NCBI GenBank assembly: GCA_015075175.1
Contig: JABTUV010000001.1
Location: forward strand, 930,001-994,000
Direction: 5' to 3'
Source of the DNA: a bacterium
GTDB lineage: Bacteria; Hinthialibacterota; Hinthialibacteria; H5-UNCL2
DNA length: 64,000 nt
Shown: positions 25,663-35,400 of the stretch, piece after piece
Layout of the letters: every line of letters begins with the position of its first letter
Position numbering within the stretch: position 1 is the stretch's first letter
The notes under the pieces: generated by a model
Databases searched by the model: none
What the model was told of the DNA's origin: nothing
What the model saw: only the letters and a program-made list of their open reading frames with translations
Translations under genes and position numbers: made by a program

Positions 25663-26588
25663 GTCCGGCCCGCCTCGTCCTCGTGCCATCGCATGGGCAG
25701 CGCCAACGCGTAGCCGGAGTGCACGGCCGCCGGGAAGCCCGGCGCCAGGCCTTCCAGCAGGCGGCCCAAGGCACAGACTCCTGGCTGATCCACTCGAAAG
25801 ACGCTTCCGGGCGTCAGTCGCAAGAGCGGTCGCTTGAAGGGATTCTCGAACACGCCCCGGCCCAGGCGGCCGTACTTGACATCGGTCTGCCAGAGGCCGT
25901 CGGTCGGGTCGGTCCGGGCGGGGACAAGGTGGGAGAGGGTCACGAGGGCGTTTGGGTTTTCTACTTCGCTTAACTCCCTCTCGGTTGTGAGTTCGCCGAC
26001 CTCAAAGTGGCCCATGCCGCTGTTGGCCTTGCGGCCATAGCCCGTATGCGAAAGCTCCACCAGCAACCGATGGGCGACCCTGGCGTCCGCTTCGGTCTTA
26101 GCCGCCAGGAAGATCGTCACGCGCCCGTCGGTGTCTTCCGGGTAGTGCCCGACGGTCTCGTGGAGCGAGCCTGGATCGCCGGTGTGGCCGGTTGTCCGGC
26201 TGATGCGCGCGTGCAGGACCGAGACCTCGGCGAAGCCCCTTTCCGCGACCAGTTGCCCGGGCAAGCCTCCCGCCTGGATGGCACGGAAGGAGGAGCGATC
26301 CACGTAGCGGCGCTGTTTGAGTTCCTTGAGCCGGCGGTAGAGCACCACGTCGAGCGGTCGCACGAGCGAAAGGCGAACGTTCAGTGGCAGCGGCAGCGAG
26401 TCGCCGGGAAGCCCATCGGAGAAGGCGAACGGCGGCGCGCCGGCGCGGAACGGTTCCAGGAACCGGCCCAGTTCCGCCTCGCCCTGCGACTCCAGGAGCG
26501 TCCAGCAGAGGCTGCCGAAGAGCGTGTCGGCCTGAAGCGGCGTCCCCACCGGCGACCGCAGCCGCAGGCCGATGCGAAAGAGCTGCAT
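25659..26588 (-). CDS. csm4: Type III-A effector subunit Csm4
   Basis: The 309-residue RAMP protein starts MQLFRIGLRLRSPVGTPLQADTLFGSLCW, the standard opening of Csm4, and has the second-RAMP signature YGRKANSGMGHFEV. Csm4 caps the 5' handle of the crRNA and joins Cas10 to the Csm3 filament. It starts 11 bases after the csm3 stop and overlaps cas6, so the operon is tightly coupled. Length is normal for the family. Confidence 0.94.
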   Translation of the reverse strand: MQLFRIGLRLRSPVGTPLQADTLFGSLCWTLLESQGEAELGRFLEPFRAGAPPFAFSDGLPGDSLPLPLNVRLSLVRPLDVVLYRRLKELKQRRYVDRSSFRAIQAGGLPGQLVAERGFAEVSVLHARISRTTGHTGDPGSLHETVGHYPEDTDGRVTIFLAAKTEADARVAHRLLVELSHTGYGRKANSGMGHFEVGELTTERELSEVENPNALVTLSHLVPARTDPTDGLWQTDVKYGRLGRGVFENPFKRPLLRLTPGSVFRVDQPGVCALGRLLEGLAPGFPAAVHSGYALALPMRWHEDEAGRT

Positions 26589-26598
26589 GGCAGGCCTC

Positions 26599-27243
26599 CT
26601 AGGCGTCGAACGACTGCTCGCGCTGATCCTTGAACGAGACCTTGCCGTAGCCTCGCGATCCGGAGGCGCCGAGGTAGTCGTGCTGCAACAGGTCCATGCC
26701 GCGCTTCAGGAGCGCCTTCATGGCCGCCTCGTCGTCGTTCTCATACACGCGGAGGACGATCTCGTAGTTGAACTCGGTCCCGGCGGGGATGCGCTCCGTG
26801 GTGCGCGGGCCCATGCTGGCGGCCTTGCCGGTACGACGGTCGATGGAGACCTCGCTCTTCTCCTCGGAGAAGAAGACGCCGCGTTCCGCCCGCGCTTTCT
26901 CCAGTGCGGCAATCGACTCGTCCGTCAGAGCAGTCCCGCACCAGGATGCGGGTAGTTTCTTTGCTCTGGCGGCGCTTCCGCAGCCGAACACCTTGCAGAT
27001 CATGCAGTTACCGCAATCACAGGGTACCCGCCTCGCTCGCTGAAACGTCCCTCCTGACTTCCAGCAGGGGCGAATCTTCCCCTTCAACGACGACCCCGGG
27101 ACATACGGCCTCTGGCTGATCGGATCACGGATGATCGGATTGTCGATGCCGCCGATCTCGATGTTGTCCTTGGAGGTACCAATGCGCAGCCCGTTCTCGC
27201 AACGGAATACCCCCGTGATCTTGAGATACTTCTTGAGCTTCAT
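26599..27243 (-). CDS. csm3: Type III-A backbone nuclease Csm3
   Basis: The 214-residue RAMP subunit has GGIDNPIIRDP, where Asp34 is the target-RNA cleaving residue in the family, then YVPGSSLKGKIR and, near the end, YLGASGSRGYGKVSF. A Cys motif CDCGNCMICKVFGC matches the zinc site seen in many Csm3 proteins. Several copies form the helical backbone and cut bound RNA every six bases. The gene lies 12 bases after csm2. All key residues are present. Confidence 0.96.
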   Translation of the reverse strand: MKLKKYLKITGVFRCENGLRIGTSKDNIEIGGIDNPIIRDPISQRPYVPGSSLKGKIRPCWKSGGTFQRARRVPCDCGNCMICKVFGCGSAARAKKLPASWCGTALTDESIAALEKARAERGVFFSEEKSEVSIDRRTGKAASMGPRTTERIPAGTEFNYEIVLRVYENDDEAAMKALLKRGMDLLQHDYLGASGSRGYGKVSFKDQREQSFDA

Positions 27244-27255
27244 CTTCGTCCTCCC

Positions 27256-27867
27256 TTATCGCCGTTCGCTCTTCTGCTTTACGTAAGCCACGACACTCTG
27301 AAAGTGCTGAACGAAACCACGGAAGCTCCGTTCATCCCTGAGCGCGCGGTCCGCGTGCACGTGGTGCGCGATGAAATCGCTGAAGCACTTCGCCACGATC
27401 CCGCGCTCTCGGCGGTACTCCACCGCAGGAAGGAGCTTGAAGAGTCCTTCCTTGACGCGCCCGAAATCATGCTCCATCGCGTACGACGTCTCAATTGCCT
27501 TCACCATGTTGAAGAACTTGCGCAGCGCGGTCGGGTTCATGCCGCTGCGGTTGATCTCCTCGGCGACTCGGCGCGCGGTCTCGATGAAGACTTCTTGCTT
27601 GAGGTGCTCGCCGTCGTAGTAGTCTGCGAGTTTCAGGTCGTTGGGGAGGCTGGCGCCCATGGCGTCGCCCTGTCCCCCGCCGTAGCCTCCTCTGTAGCCC
27701 CCGCCTCCACCGGGCGGGCCGCCGCCCTGGCCGCTCCGGCCACCACCATACCCACCGCCGCCGCCCCCACCGTGGCTCGGACGGGGCCCCTGAGGCCTGC
27801 CTCCCCTGGGCGTCGTATCCGGCGGCTTCCAGCCCGCCTTGTTGAGCGCATCCTTCATCTCATCCAT
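27256..27867 (-). CDS. csm2: Type III-A small subunit Csm2 with Gly-rich N-terminal extension
   Basis: ATG 27867, eight bases after GGAGG, gives 203 residues; its first bases overlap the cas10 end by 8. The C-terminal 130 residues are the helical Csm2 domain (MNPTALRKFFNMVKAIETSY, FSDFIAHHVHADRAL). Residues about 20-70 are almost all Gly, Tyr, Arg and Pro (GGGGGGGYGGGRSGQGGG), an RGG-like, probably disordered arm. Csm2 lines the target-RNA groove. The arm makes the protein longer than the usual 120-150 residues and could add RNA affinity. Confidence 0.93.
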   Translation of the reverse strand: MDEMKDALNKAGWKPPDTTPRGGRPQGPRPSHGGGGGGGYGGGRSGQGGGPPGGGGGYRGGYGGGQGDAMGASLPNDLKLADYYDGEHLKQEVFIETARRVAEEINRSGMNPTALRKFFNMVKAIETSYAMEHDFGRVKEGLFKLLPAVEYRRERGIVAKCFSDFIAHHVHADRALRDERSFRGFVQHFQSVVAYVKQKSERR

Positions 27868-30376
27868 CGTTTGCACCTCCTCGATTTCGATTCAGGCTGT
27901 ACGTGCTGATGTATTTCAAGCCGTCCCACGGCGCCTTGCGTTCCGAGCTGCGCCCCAGCGGCCACTCGTTCACGAGTCGCATGGCCCACTCAAACGCTGC
28001 GCCGTCGGATTGCGAGAGGTTGCGCTTCACGCTATAATGCAGATGGGGTAGGAAGATCAGGTGGTCTGTAACGCCGTCGTCGCGGTACTGATAGTAGCGC
28101 TTGGCGGACAGGAGCAACCGGCGAACGAGCTGCGTGGAGACCGTCTCCGCCTGCTGCCATTCGGCCAGGCGCTCCGCCTCGGCGTGGCAGCGATCCAGCT
28201 CCTTCCAGCGGAGCACATCATCAAAGGCCGCAAGCCGGTCCTTGCCAGCCCGCTTGGCCACCTTCAGGGCGTTCTCTGTCTGGTCGGCGATCATGAAGAC
28301 AGGAGTCCGCGCATGGGCCAATGTAAACCCTCCGGAGAGCGTGAGATCCGGGTTGCCGCCGCAGAACTGCCGAAAAGCTGCATGGAAGCCGCGCGCGAAA
28401 TTGAGGACCTCATGCCAGGGTCCGAGCAGAAACAGATCGTCGCCGCCCGAAAAGATGGTGTAGAGCAGCGGATGGCGCTCGGTCAGTTCCCGGTGCAACC
28501 AGCCGGCGAAGAAGAGGTCCAAATGCCTGGAAAAGGTAGCCAGGCGGGACAAGGTCCAGCCCGCCCCCGGCGGGGGTTCCTCCGCGGGCGAGGTTTTCGC
28601 CTTGAGCGCCTGCGACGTGTCCTTGAGACCGATGGACAAGACGAGCCCCAGGTTGTCCACGTCCAACTTCAGGACCCCGAGCACGTCCCGACCCTCGCCA
28701 TGCAGGGCCAGACAATTGAAGTAGAGCGGCGCACCGGCTTCGTGGCCTTCGCCCTCCTGCCGGCACGGACTGGACGGAGGGCAGTCAGGCACTCCGGGTA
28801 CCCCTGCCGCGGGAACATGGTTGGCGATCCACCGACGGTGGAAGGGAACCGCAGATGACGCCTGGATCGGAGCGTCGTTGAAGGCCAGAACACGCACGGC
28901 GTCCGTGGGGACGCTCTCCAGCGCGCGGTGCAACCGGAACGGCACTCCGACGAAGTGAAAAGCGTCCTCAGCATCGTCCTTGAGCCACGAGAGGTAACGC
29001 GCCCGGGGCAACTCACGGCCCAGCCGCCGATCCTGGGCGCATCCGTCGCACAAGCGGTCGCCATTTTCGGTGGTGCGCTCCTCCCCAGGGAACTTCCTGC
29101 ACACGGTACACACTCGGTCCTCGCCCTCGAAATGCCGCGGGAGAACGAATGCCTCCGGACGCCACGAGCCGGATTCGGTGAGCGCGGCACGCAAAGGACG
29201 GAGCTTGCGTCCTGCCAGCTCATCTTGGAGACGGATCATTGCGCCGGCAAATCTGCCCTTTAGAAAGTCGTTTCCTCGAAGCGGGAGAGTGGCAAGGTTC
29301 AAGGTCAGCTCCGCGTTCAGGTCCTGATGGAACCACCGCTCTATGCTCCTCGTGAGGTCGGCCAGCCGTTGCGCGGCGTCCGGCAGATTCGGCAAAAGCA
29401 GGTAGAACTTACCGCCGGCGGCAACCATTCGGTTGAAGTGAGGGAGCTGAAAGATCTCGAGGATTCTCCAAGCGGCGAAGTCCGACGCCATGCCGAGTAA
29501 GAAAGAGCGCGCACGCAGAGCTTTGGCCGTCCCGCGGCTGCTGACATTGGCAATATCAAAGATGTACCGCTGAATGCCCGACAGGTCCCCGACCACCAGC
29601 AGGAATCTCTGCGCCTCGCGGTCCCGGATACAGGCTGTGTCGTCCAGGGTCCCTTCAGCTTCATGGAACCGATACAGCGACGCCGCCAGGGCCGCGACCG
29701 CGCGGGAATGGTCGTAGAGAGAGGAGTCGGCAACATCGTCGATTGTGGAAGCGGGCACGCACCAGGTATACCGCTCCATAAGCGCGTCCAGGTAGGCAAG
29801 TGCGGCCGGGAACGACTCCGGCGAAGCGGCCGTAAGTTCCTTCTCGAAGGCGGACCACAGAGTCTTGTATCCCGGCACGAGAGATGAGTTCAGCTCGCCC
29901 CGCGGTACAGGGGAGAGACAGCCCAGTTCCGGCTGGAGTGGTTCCAGTCGAAAACCCAGGAGAGAAGGCGACCTGCCGTCCTGCAACACGATTTCAGTCA
30001 ATAGCGAGATCAGCGGAGTGCGCTTGTGGATGTCCCGAGAATAATCGACCTGCTCTCCCCGCTCGACTCCAGAGGCCAGACAGTCCGCCAAGGAGATCAT
30101 GCTCTGCAACGGGGTGGACGCATTATGGTGCCGGAAAGCGAGGGCCGAGGCACTTTCCTCAACGCCGGAAGGGCCAGGGAGAAAGCCTCTCGGCAGCACC
30201 TCCTCGAAGAACTGGTTGGTCCACTGGACGTGGAAGTGCGTCGGTCTCCCTTCCCGCGACGGACCTCCCACGGCCATCATCCGCTTGGACTGCTCAGAGA
30301 GGGGAACCTCGGCCCGTTGCAGAAGCTTACCAATGTCGTGAAGAAAGGAGCCTAATACGAGATGCTCGAACTGCAT
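27860..30376 (-). CDS. cas10: Cas10/Csm1, HD nuclease and cyclic-oligoadenylate synthase
   Basis: ATG 30376 is eight bases after GGAGG and gives 838 residues; an upstream in-frame ATG at 30406 lacks an SD. His13-Asp14 in FLHDIGKL form the N-terminal HD nuclease for single-stranded DNA. A zinc ribbon with paired CxxC (CTVCRK ... CDGC) sits in the middle, a first palm domain around DLSGIQRYIFDI, and the second palm carries the intact cyclase motif FSGGDDLF at about 644-647. Target RNA binding should thus trigger both DNA cutting and cOA synthesis. No CARF-domain effector (Csm6, Csx1, Can) is seen in this window, so the signal's receiver lies elsewhere or is missing. Confidence 0.97.
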   Translation of the reverse strand: MQFEHLVLGSFLHDIGKLLQRAEVPLSEQSKRMMAVGGPSREGRPTHFHVQWTNQFFEEVLPRGFLPGPSGVEESASALAFRHHNASTPLQSMISLADCLASGVERGEQVDYSRDIHKRTPLISLLTEIVLQDGRSPSLLGFRLEPLQPELGCLSPVPRGELNSSLVPGYKTLWSAFEKELTAASPESFPAALAYLDALMERYTWCVPASTIDDVADSSLYDHSRAVAALAASLYRFHEAEGTLDDTACIRDREAQRFLLVVGDLSGIQRYIFDIANVSSRGTAKALRARSFLLGMASDFAAWRILEIFQLPHFNRMVAAGGKFYLLLPNLPDAAQRLADLTRSIERWFHQDLNAELTLNLATLPLRGNDFLKGRFAGAMIRLQDELAGRKLRPLRAALTESGSWRPEAFVLPRHFEGEDRVCTVCRKFPGEERTTENGDRLCDGCAQDRRLGRELPRARYLSWLKDDAEDAFHFVGVPFRLHRALESVPTDAVRVLAFNDAPIQASSAVPFHRRWIANHVPAAGVPGVPDCPPSSPCRQEGEGHEAGAPLYFNCLALHGEGRDVLGVLKLDVDNLGLVLSIGLKDTSQALKAKTSPAEEPPPGAGWTLSRLATFSRHLDLFFAGWLHRELTERHPLLYTIFSGGDDLFLLGPWHEVLNFARGFHAAFRQFCGGNPDLTLSGGFTLAHARTPVFMIADQTENALKVAKRAGKDRLAAFDDVLRWKELDRCHAEAERLAEWQQAETVSTQLVRRLLLSAKRYYQYRDDGVTDHLIFLPHLHYSVKRNLSQSDGAAFEWAMRLVNEWPLGRSSERKAPWDGLKYISTYSLNRNRGGANDG

Positions 30377-30423
30377 GGCATCCCTCCAGGTGGCAACCAG
30401 ATCCAAGAATGGTCCTCAACCTA

Positions 30424-30439
30424 CCACGACCGAGCGTGG
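30424..30439. promoter_or_regulatory. Short palindrome upstream of cas10
   Basis: CCACG-ACCGAG-CGTGG lies 48-63 bases upstream of the cas10 start, the only dyad in the 66-base gap before the truncated pilin gene. It could be an operator; nothing else supports this. Confidence 0.25.
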
Positions 30440-30442
30440 CTG

Positions 30443-30727
30443 TTAAGTGAGATTCAAGCCCCGATGGACGCAAATGAGAGAGACCCCTTGTTCGGTGGGA
30501 TAACGGCCATACAGTTGTTCAAATAAGCCGAGTTGGGTCCTAAATTGGGCGATATCCGCCTGCGCCTTGGTGATGCGTGCCGTGGTAGTCATGCCGCCGA
30601 GGTTGGCCACGACCAACGTGGCCAGAATACCGATGATGATTACGACTAACATGATCTCCATCAACGTAAAGCCCGCCCCAGGGGCCTTCTGCAACCGCAA
30701 TCCCTCGCCAAACCACTTTGCGTTCAT
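30443..30727 (-). pseudogene. gspG: Type II secretion major pseudopilin GspG, 3' truncated
   Basis: The protein has the prepilin signal and methylation motif GAGFTLMEIMLVVIIIG and the GspG helix KAQADIAQFRTQLGLFEQLYGRYPTEQG. A normal GspG runs on for about 60 more residues after YPTxEQG; here the frame leaves the family at that point and ends 13 residues later, just before the cas10 promoter region. The CRISPR-Cas cassette or its flank therefore replaces the 3' half. The start overlaps the stop of the gene before it as ATGA. It is probably not functional. Confidence 0.75.
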
Positions 30728-31368
30728 GACGCTCCTCCAGTCGACTCCTGCTTGCCCTTCGGACCCCGCGCGTTGAGGGGCAGTGCTATGTTCGCGCGCC
30801 GCGCCCCGATCTCAATACTACCACACTCGAGGGTCAGGTTGATACCGGTCAAAACCTCTGAATCTTCCTCAACGTCATAAGACGGCGAAAGGACGAAGGA
30901 AGTTACCTGCTTCATGAGAAGCCCCGACGCCTCCGGTCCAACCGCCGCTTGTGGGCCCATGGGGGTCTTTGAGTAGCGAAGAGAGAATACACCATCTTCG
31001 AGCGGCACGACCTTGAATGCTACCAACAGCGCCTGCGCGGTCGCCGTCCAACGCTTGCCGTTATCGCCTTCGGGGACGCGCGCGAGCAAGCGATAGATGT
31101 GGCTGCCATCGGTGCTATCGACCGTCTCGGAGAACGGAGGAATTCCCGCGACGTTGTACGGCAGTAAGTTGGCCGCCGCCCAGCGGACCTCCTCGACCAC
31201 TTGGCGCGTCCCCTCCGCGTCTACGAGGTTGCGCTTCTACTCGTTGTGGGTCGCCACCACTTGCAGGAACGAGTCCACGCCGACCGCCCCGAGAATGGAC
31301 ACGATCAAGAGGGCCGTGATCAACTCCACCAACGTGAAACCCGAGCGTCTCACCCGCCGCATGTCCAT
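30724..31368 (-). pseudogene. Pseudopilin (GspJ-like) with an in-frame TAG
   Basis: From ATG 31368 the protein starts RRSGFTLVELITALLIVSIL, a prepilin N-terminus, and runs to TAG at 31237-31239. The same frame continues without shift (KRNLVDAEGTRQVVEEVRWA) to 30724, giving about 214 residues, the size of a GspJ-type minor pseudopilin. A single base change from TAC or TAT would account for the stop. It overlaps gspG by ATGA, so it belongs to the same secretion operon. Confidence 0.65.
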
Positions 31369-31567
31369 GTCTCCCCAGATCGCCGGTGCCAATTTGGCCA
31401 AACAGACAACGGCCTCTCGCGAATCCTGGCCCCAACTGACTTCGACTCTCACGCGAAAGACGGAGGGGAGCTCCGTCGCCGTCGTCTCGGTGCGCCAAGA
31501 GAAGCGTGACTGGGGCCCGAAGTCCCCATCCTCGACGCCCGCGACTAGGCTGGGTTTCGAGTAAACC
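31369..31567 (-). pseudogene. C-terminal piece of a minor pseudopilin (GspI-like)
   Basis: The 66 residues upstream of the GspJ-like start, in the same frame and with no stop between, include VFRVRVEVSWGQDSREAVVCLAKL, the beta-sheet end typical of GspI. The 5' part is lost where the IS3-like sequence begins at about 31568. The absence of a stop before the next gene is odd and suggests a frame error or a fusion. Confidence 0.5.
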
Positions 31568-31624
31568 GGCCCCGATTTTCTTGGACACAGAATTGGGGTA
31601 ATCTGAGGTACCAGGAGGTCGGCG

Positions 31625-31963
31625 ATGAAGAAGGAGAAGAGCGAGCAGAAGCAGGGAGCGTTGTTACCGGACCAGCGGTGGAGCTCGCGGCGGAAGCGCG
31701 AGGTGGTGTTGCGGCTGCTGCGGGGTGAACCGCTGGAGGCGGTGGGCCGGGAAGTGGGGGTGGAGACCTGCCGGCTGGAGAAGTGGCGGGAGCGGGCGCC
31801 GGAGGGCATCGACCTGGCGCTCAAGGACCGCACGGGGGATCCGCTGCAGACGGAACTGGACGCGGCCAAGCGGCACATCGGCGAGGTGTCCATGGAGAAT
31901 GAACTGCTGCGGCGCCAGTTGGACCAGTACCGCCCTTTCGGCCAGAGGAGATCGCGCAAGTGA
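31625..31963 (+). CDS. IS3-family transposase OrfA
   Basis: The 112-residue protein carries a helix-turn-helix (RRKREVVLRLLRGEPLEAVGREVGVETCRLEKWRE) and a leucine-zipper-like tail (MENELLRRQLDQ), the standard OrfA layout. GGAGG lies shortly upstream. Its stop overlaps the orfB start (AAGTGAG), where programmed frameshifting usually makes the OrfAB transposase. With orfB cut short it can only bind ends, not transpose. Confidence 0.85.
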   Translation: MKKEKSEQKQGALLPDQRWSSRRKREVVLRLLRGEPLEAVGREVGVETCRLEKWRERAPEGIDLALKDRTGDPLQTELDAAKRHIGEVSMENELLRRQLDQYRPFGQRRSRK

Positions 31964-32172
31964 GTCGGGAAGTCTCCCCGTCCACCGGGCAGGTCTACGG
32001 CGTGCAACGTGTCTGCGCGTCGGCGGGACTGGCGCGGTCTACCTACTATGCCCACCAACAACGGAACACCCAGCCCCAAGCACCCAAGCAACGTCGCGGG
32101 CCCAAGCCCCAGGTCAGCGACGAGCGCCTCTGGGACAGGGAACTGCCAACTTCCACAGAGCCTGCGGGATGA
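31960..32172 (+). pseudogene. IS3-family transposase OrfB, truncated
   Basis: Only about 70 residues remain: VCASAGLARSTYYAHQQ and QRRGPKPQVSDERLW match the N-terminal region of OrfB. The DDE integrase core is missing. Confidence 0.75.
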
Positions 32173-32475
32173 GCGGACAAGCTCGGGATCAAGGCTTCGC
32201 AAGGGGCATCGCCACGGCGAGAGTGAACCGGTAGGTAGCTTGTGAATGGGGGAGTGACGGTCCTCACCCCACCTGATCTACGAGCAGCGAAGTAATGGCT
32301 ACTCTTATCTTGCCTGACCCCTCATAAAGTTCTTGTTCTGCGGCTCGACACCGGAGTAGTCTTGCGGTAGTACCTCCAGGAGGAGCCATGCGCGGCAGCG
32401 TAGGGTCTCTTCGGAGACCGGTCCTATTGGACTGCAACTGAATGTGCAGCGCGGTCTTCTAATGTGAGCTAAACA
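32173..32475. other. Non-coding junction between IS remnant and defence locus
   Basis: The 303 bases hold no recognisable gene or RNA. A stretch with GTGAACCGGTAGGTAGCTTGTGAA near 32212 and a GGAGGAGCC near 32390 are the only notable patterns. The helicase start follows at 32476. Confidence 0.35.
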
Positions 32476-35400
32476 ATGGTCGAATCCAAAGACGATTTCC
32501 CTATCGGCCAGCGAGTCACCTTGCCGGGGCACTTCCCTGAGCCGGTCGTACTCGAATCGGTGCGCCCTATAGGTGCGACTTTCGAGTGTCGGGTACGGCT
32601 CCAGGATGGGACCCCCGAGGAGACCATCCTGTCGAAGGCCGAGGCGGAGGTCCTGATCGGCAGCTCCGAACACGCTGCTGCGCGTGTCGTCCCCGCCGAT
32701 GGCGAGCGTGTGCGGCTCCTCGTCGAGTCCGCGCGGATTCGCCTGGCCTACTCCCACGACAAGCATTTCGCGGTCAGCCTCTCCGGGATACGGACTCTGC
32801 CCCACCAGATCGAGGCCGTCTACCTTCGGATGCTCCCCCAGCCACGGCTCCGCTTCCTCCTGGCCGACGATCCGGGCGCTGGCAAGACCATCATGGCGGG
32901 TTTGCTCATCAAGGAGATGAAACTGCGTGAGGCCATCGAGCGAGTCCTGATTCTCTGCCCGGCTCCGCTCACGCCTCAGTGGCAGGACGAGATGCTACGG
33001 TGGTTTGGAGAGTCTTTCGACATCATCTTCGCCGCCGTGGACCAGCCTAACTCACCAATCCGTGCAGCAGCGAGCCGCCCAGGTAATCGCCTCGATTGAT
33101 TACGCCAAGCAGGACGACGTGCGGGAGCGTGTCTGGCAACAGCGGTGGGACCTCGTCATCATCGACGAGGCGCACAAGTGCAGCGCCTACACCAAGCGCT
33201 CCACGAAACGCGGAGACGAGGTTTCCAAGACGAAACGCTACCAGCTTGCCGAGCACCTGGCGTTGTGCGCCGACCACCTCTTGCTCTTGACCGCCACGCC
33301 ACACCACGGCGACGACGACCGCTTCGCCCATTTCGTGCGGCTGATAGACCCGGACCTTTTCCCGGAACCCCATCGCCTGGGCGAGCGTGCCACCGAGCTG
33401 CGCCGGGAAATCCTGCGCCTCGGACCGGAATGCCCGTGGGCGTTGCGGCGACTCAAGGAGGATTTAAAAGACGTATACGGCCGGAGGCTCTTCCCCGACC
33501 GCCACGCCCACACCGTCACCTTCCGCCTGAACTCCGAGGAGTACGACCTTTACAAAGCCGTCTCCGCGTTCATCAACCAGTTTCTGCCCCAGGCGACCGG
33601 ACGGAAGCAGAACAGCGTCGCCCTGGCGCGGACCGTCTTTCAACGTCGCCTCGCCAGCTCCACGATGGCTATCTACGAGTCCGTCCGCCGCAGGCTGGAG
33701 CGCCAGCAGGAGCTTCTCCGCGAGTTGGAGAGTCTCACCCCAAGCCAGTTCGCCAAGCGGGTGGCCCAGCTTCAAGGCCGCCTTGTGGACGTGGAGCAGG
33801 ACGAGGACGACCTGGACGACGAGGCGCGGGATCGCCTTATCGACGAGTTCACCGCCGCCCTGCAACTGGACCAGCTCCGGGCCGAGGTCGCCGCGCTACA
33901 GGACCTCGTCGCCCAAGCCCGTCGTGTGCGCGACCACGCTTCGGACTCCAAGCTGGCCGCGCTGCGGGAATGCCTGGAGCGGGCAGAGTTTCGGGAGCTG
34001 CAGGACGGCCGCGGCAAGCTCCTCATCTTCACCGAGCACTACGACACAGTGAAGTACCTCTGCGAGCAACTGGAGCGTTGGGGCTACACGACCTGCCGCA
34101 TTCATGGCAGCATGAACCCCCGCGAGCGCCAGCGCGCCCAAGAGGAGTTTCGCACCACCAAGCAGGTTTGCGTGGCGACCGAGGCGGCTGGCGAGGCATC
34201 AACCTCCACTCTGCCGCCTGATGATAAACTACGACCTCCCATGGAACCCGACGCGCCTGGAGCAACGCCTTGGCCGCATCCACCGCATCGGCCAGGAGCA
34301 CGAGGTCCACGCCTTCAACTTCGTCTCGTCCGAGTCCGAAGAGGGTCAGCCGATCATCGAGGGACGCATCCTGGAGCGGCTTTTGGAAAAGCTGGAGCAA
34401 ATGCGCGAAGTGCTTGCCGACCGCGTTTTCGACGTGATCGGCGAGGTGCTTGCCCTCAACGACGTGAACCTGCCGGAGATGCTGCGTGAGGCGGCGCACA
34501 ACACCGGCCGTGAGCAGGAGTACCTTGAGCGCATCGAGTCCATGGACCCGGCCAAGCTTCAGGAGTACGAGCGCGCGACCGGCATCGCTCTTGCCCGCGG
34601 CAACGTGGACTTTTCCGCCTTTGAGTCCAGCAACGCGGAGGCCGAAGAGCGTCGCCTCATGCCGCGCTACGTGGAAGACTTCTTCGTAACCGCGTGCCGC
34701 GAGATAGGCTTGCGCGTGGAGGCCCGTGCCGACGGTCTCTGGCGCATCGAGCACGTGCTGGCCGATCTTCGCTCCGACCGGCTGGCCGCGGTGCGACGTG
34801 TCGGCAAGCCTGAGGGTGAATACCGCAAGATCACCTTCAACAAGGCGGACCTGGAAAAAACCCAACACGGCGACGCCGTGCTTCTCGGGCCGGGCCACCC
34901 CCTCTATGCCGCCGTGGATGAGCGCCTCAATGAGCTCCTCTCCGGGCTGCTCGGCGGTGTCGCCGTTTACGTGGACGCGGCCAGCGAGGCGCCCTACCGC
35001 CTGCACTTCTTCGAGCTTTCCGTCAAGGGTTCCAACAGCAAGGGCGAACCACTCAACCTCCACGGCGAAGTGGTCGCCGTGCGGGAGGAGCTGGGAAGCG
35101 ACGGCGACGGCCGCTTCGCGGTAGTACCGGCGGACTGCCTGCTCGATCTTCCCGCGCACCCGGTGCCACCCCCGGAAATTGACCCGGTGGACTCTGCACC
35201 CCCGGCAGATTTCCTGAAGAGCACCTACCAGATGGAGTTGCGCGAGCGCTGCCAGGAGGAGCGCCGCCGCCACGTGGACACCTGCCGCGACTACCTGGAG
35301 AAGTCCTTCACGGCGCGTATCCGCAAGGCCGAGGACCGCGTGATGCAGCTCCAGACTCGCGTGCGCAAGGAACCGGACGTAGGCATTGCACTCAAGAGCG

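Larger units (their letters stand above)
31568..32172 (+). mobile_element. IS3-family remnant
   Basis: The segment starts near ACCGGCCCCGATTTTCTTGGACAC, a typical IS3-group end sequence, and contains orfA and a short 5' part of orfB. The other end is not found, so the element is truncated on the right. It has cut the pseudopilin gene cluster. Confidence 0.7.

Noticed and set aside
32173-32475. Group II intron or other structured RNA between the IS3 remnant and the helicase
   Set aside because: Some short hairpins exist, but no domain V-like hairpin or reverse transcriptase is present.
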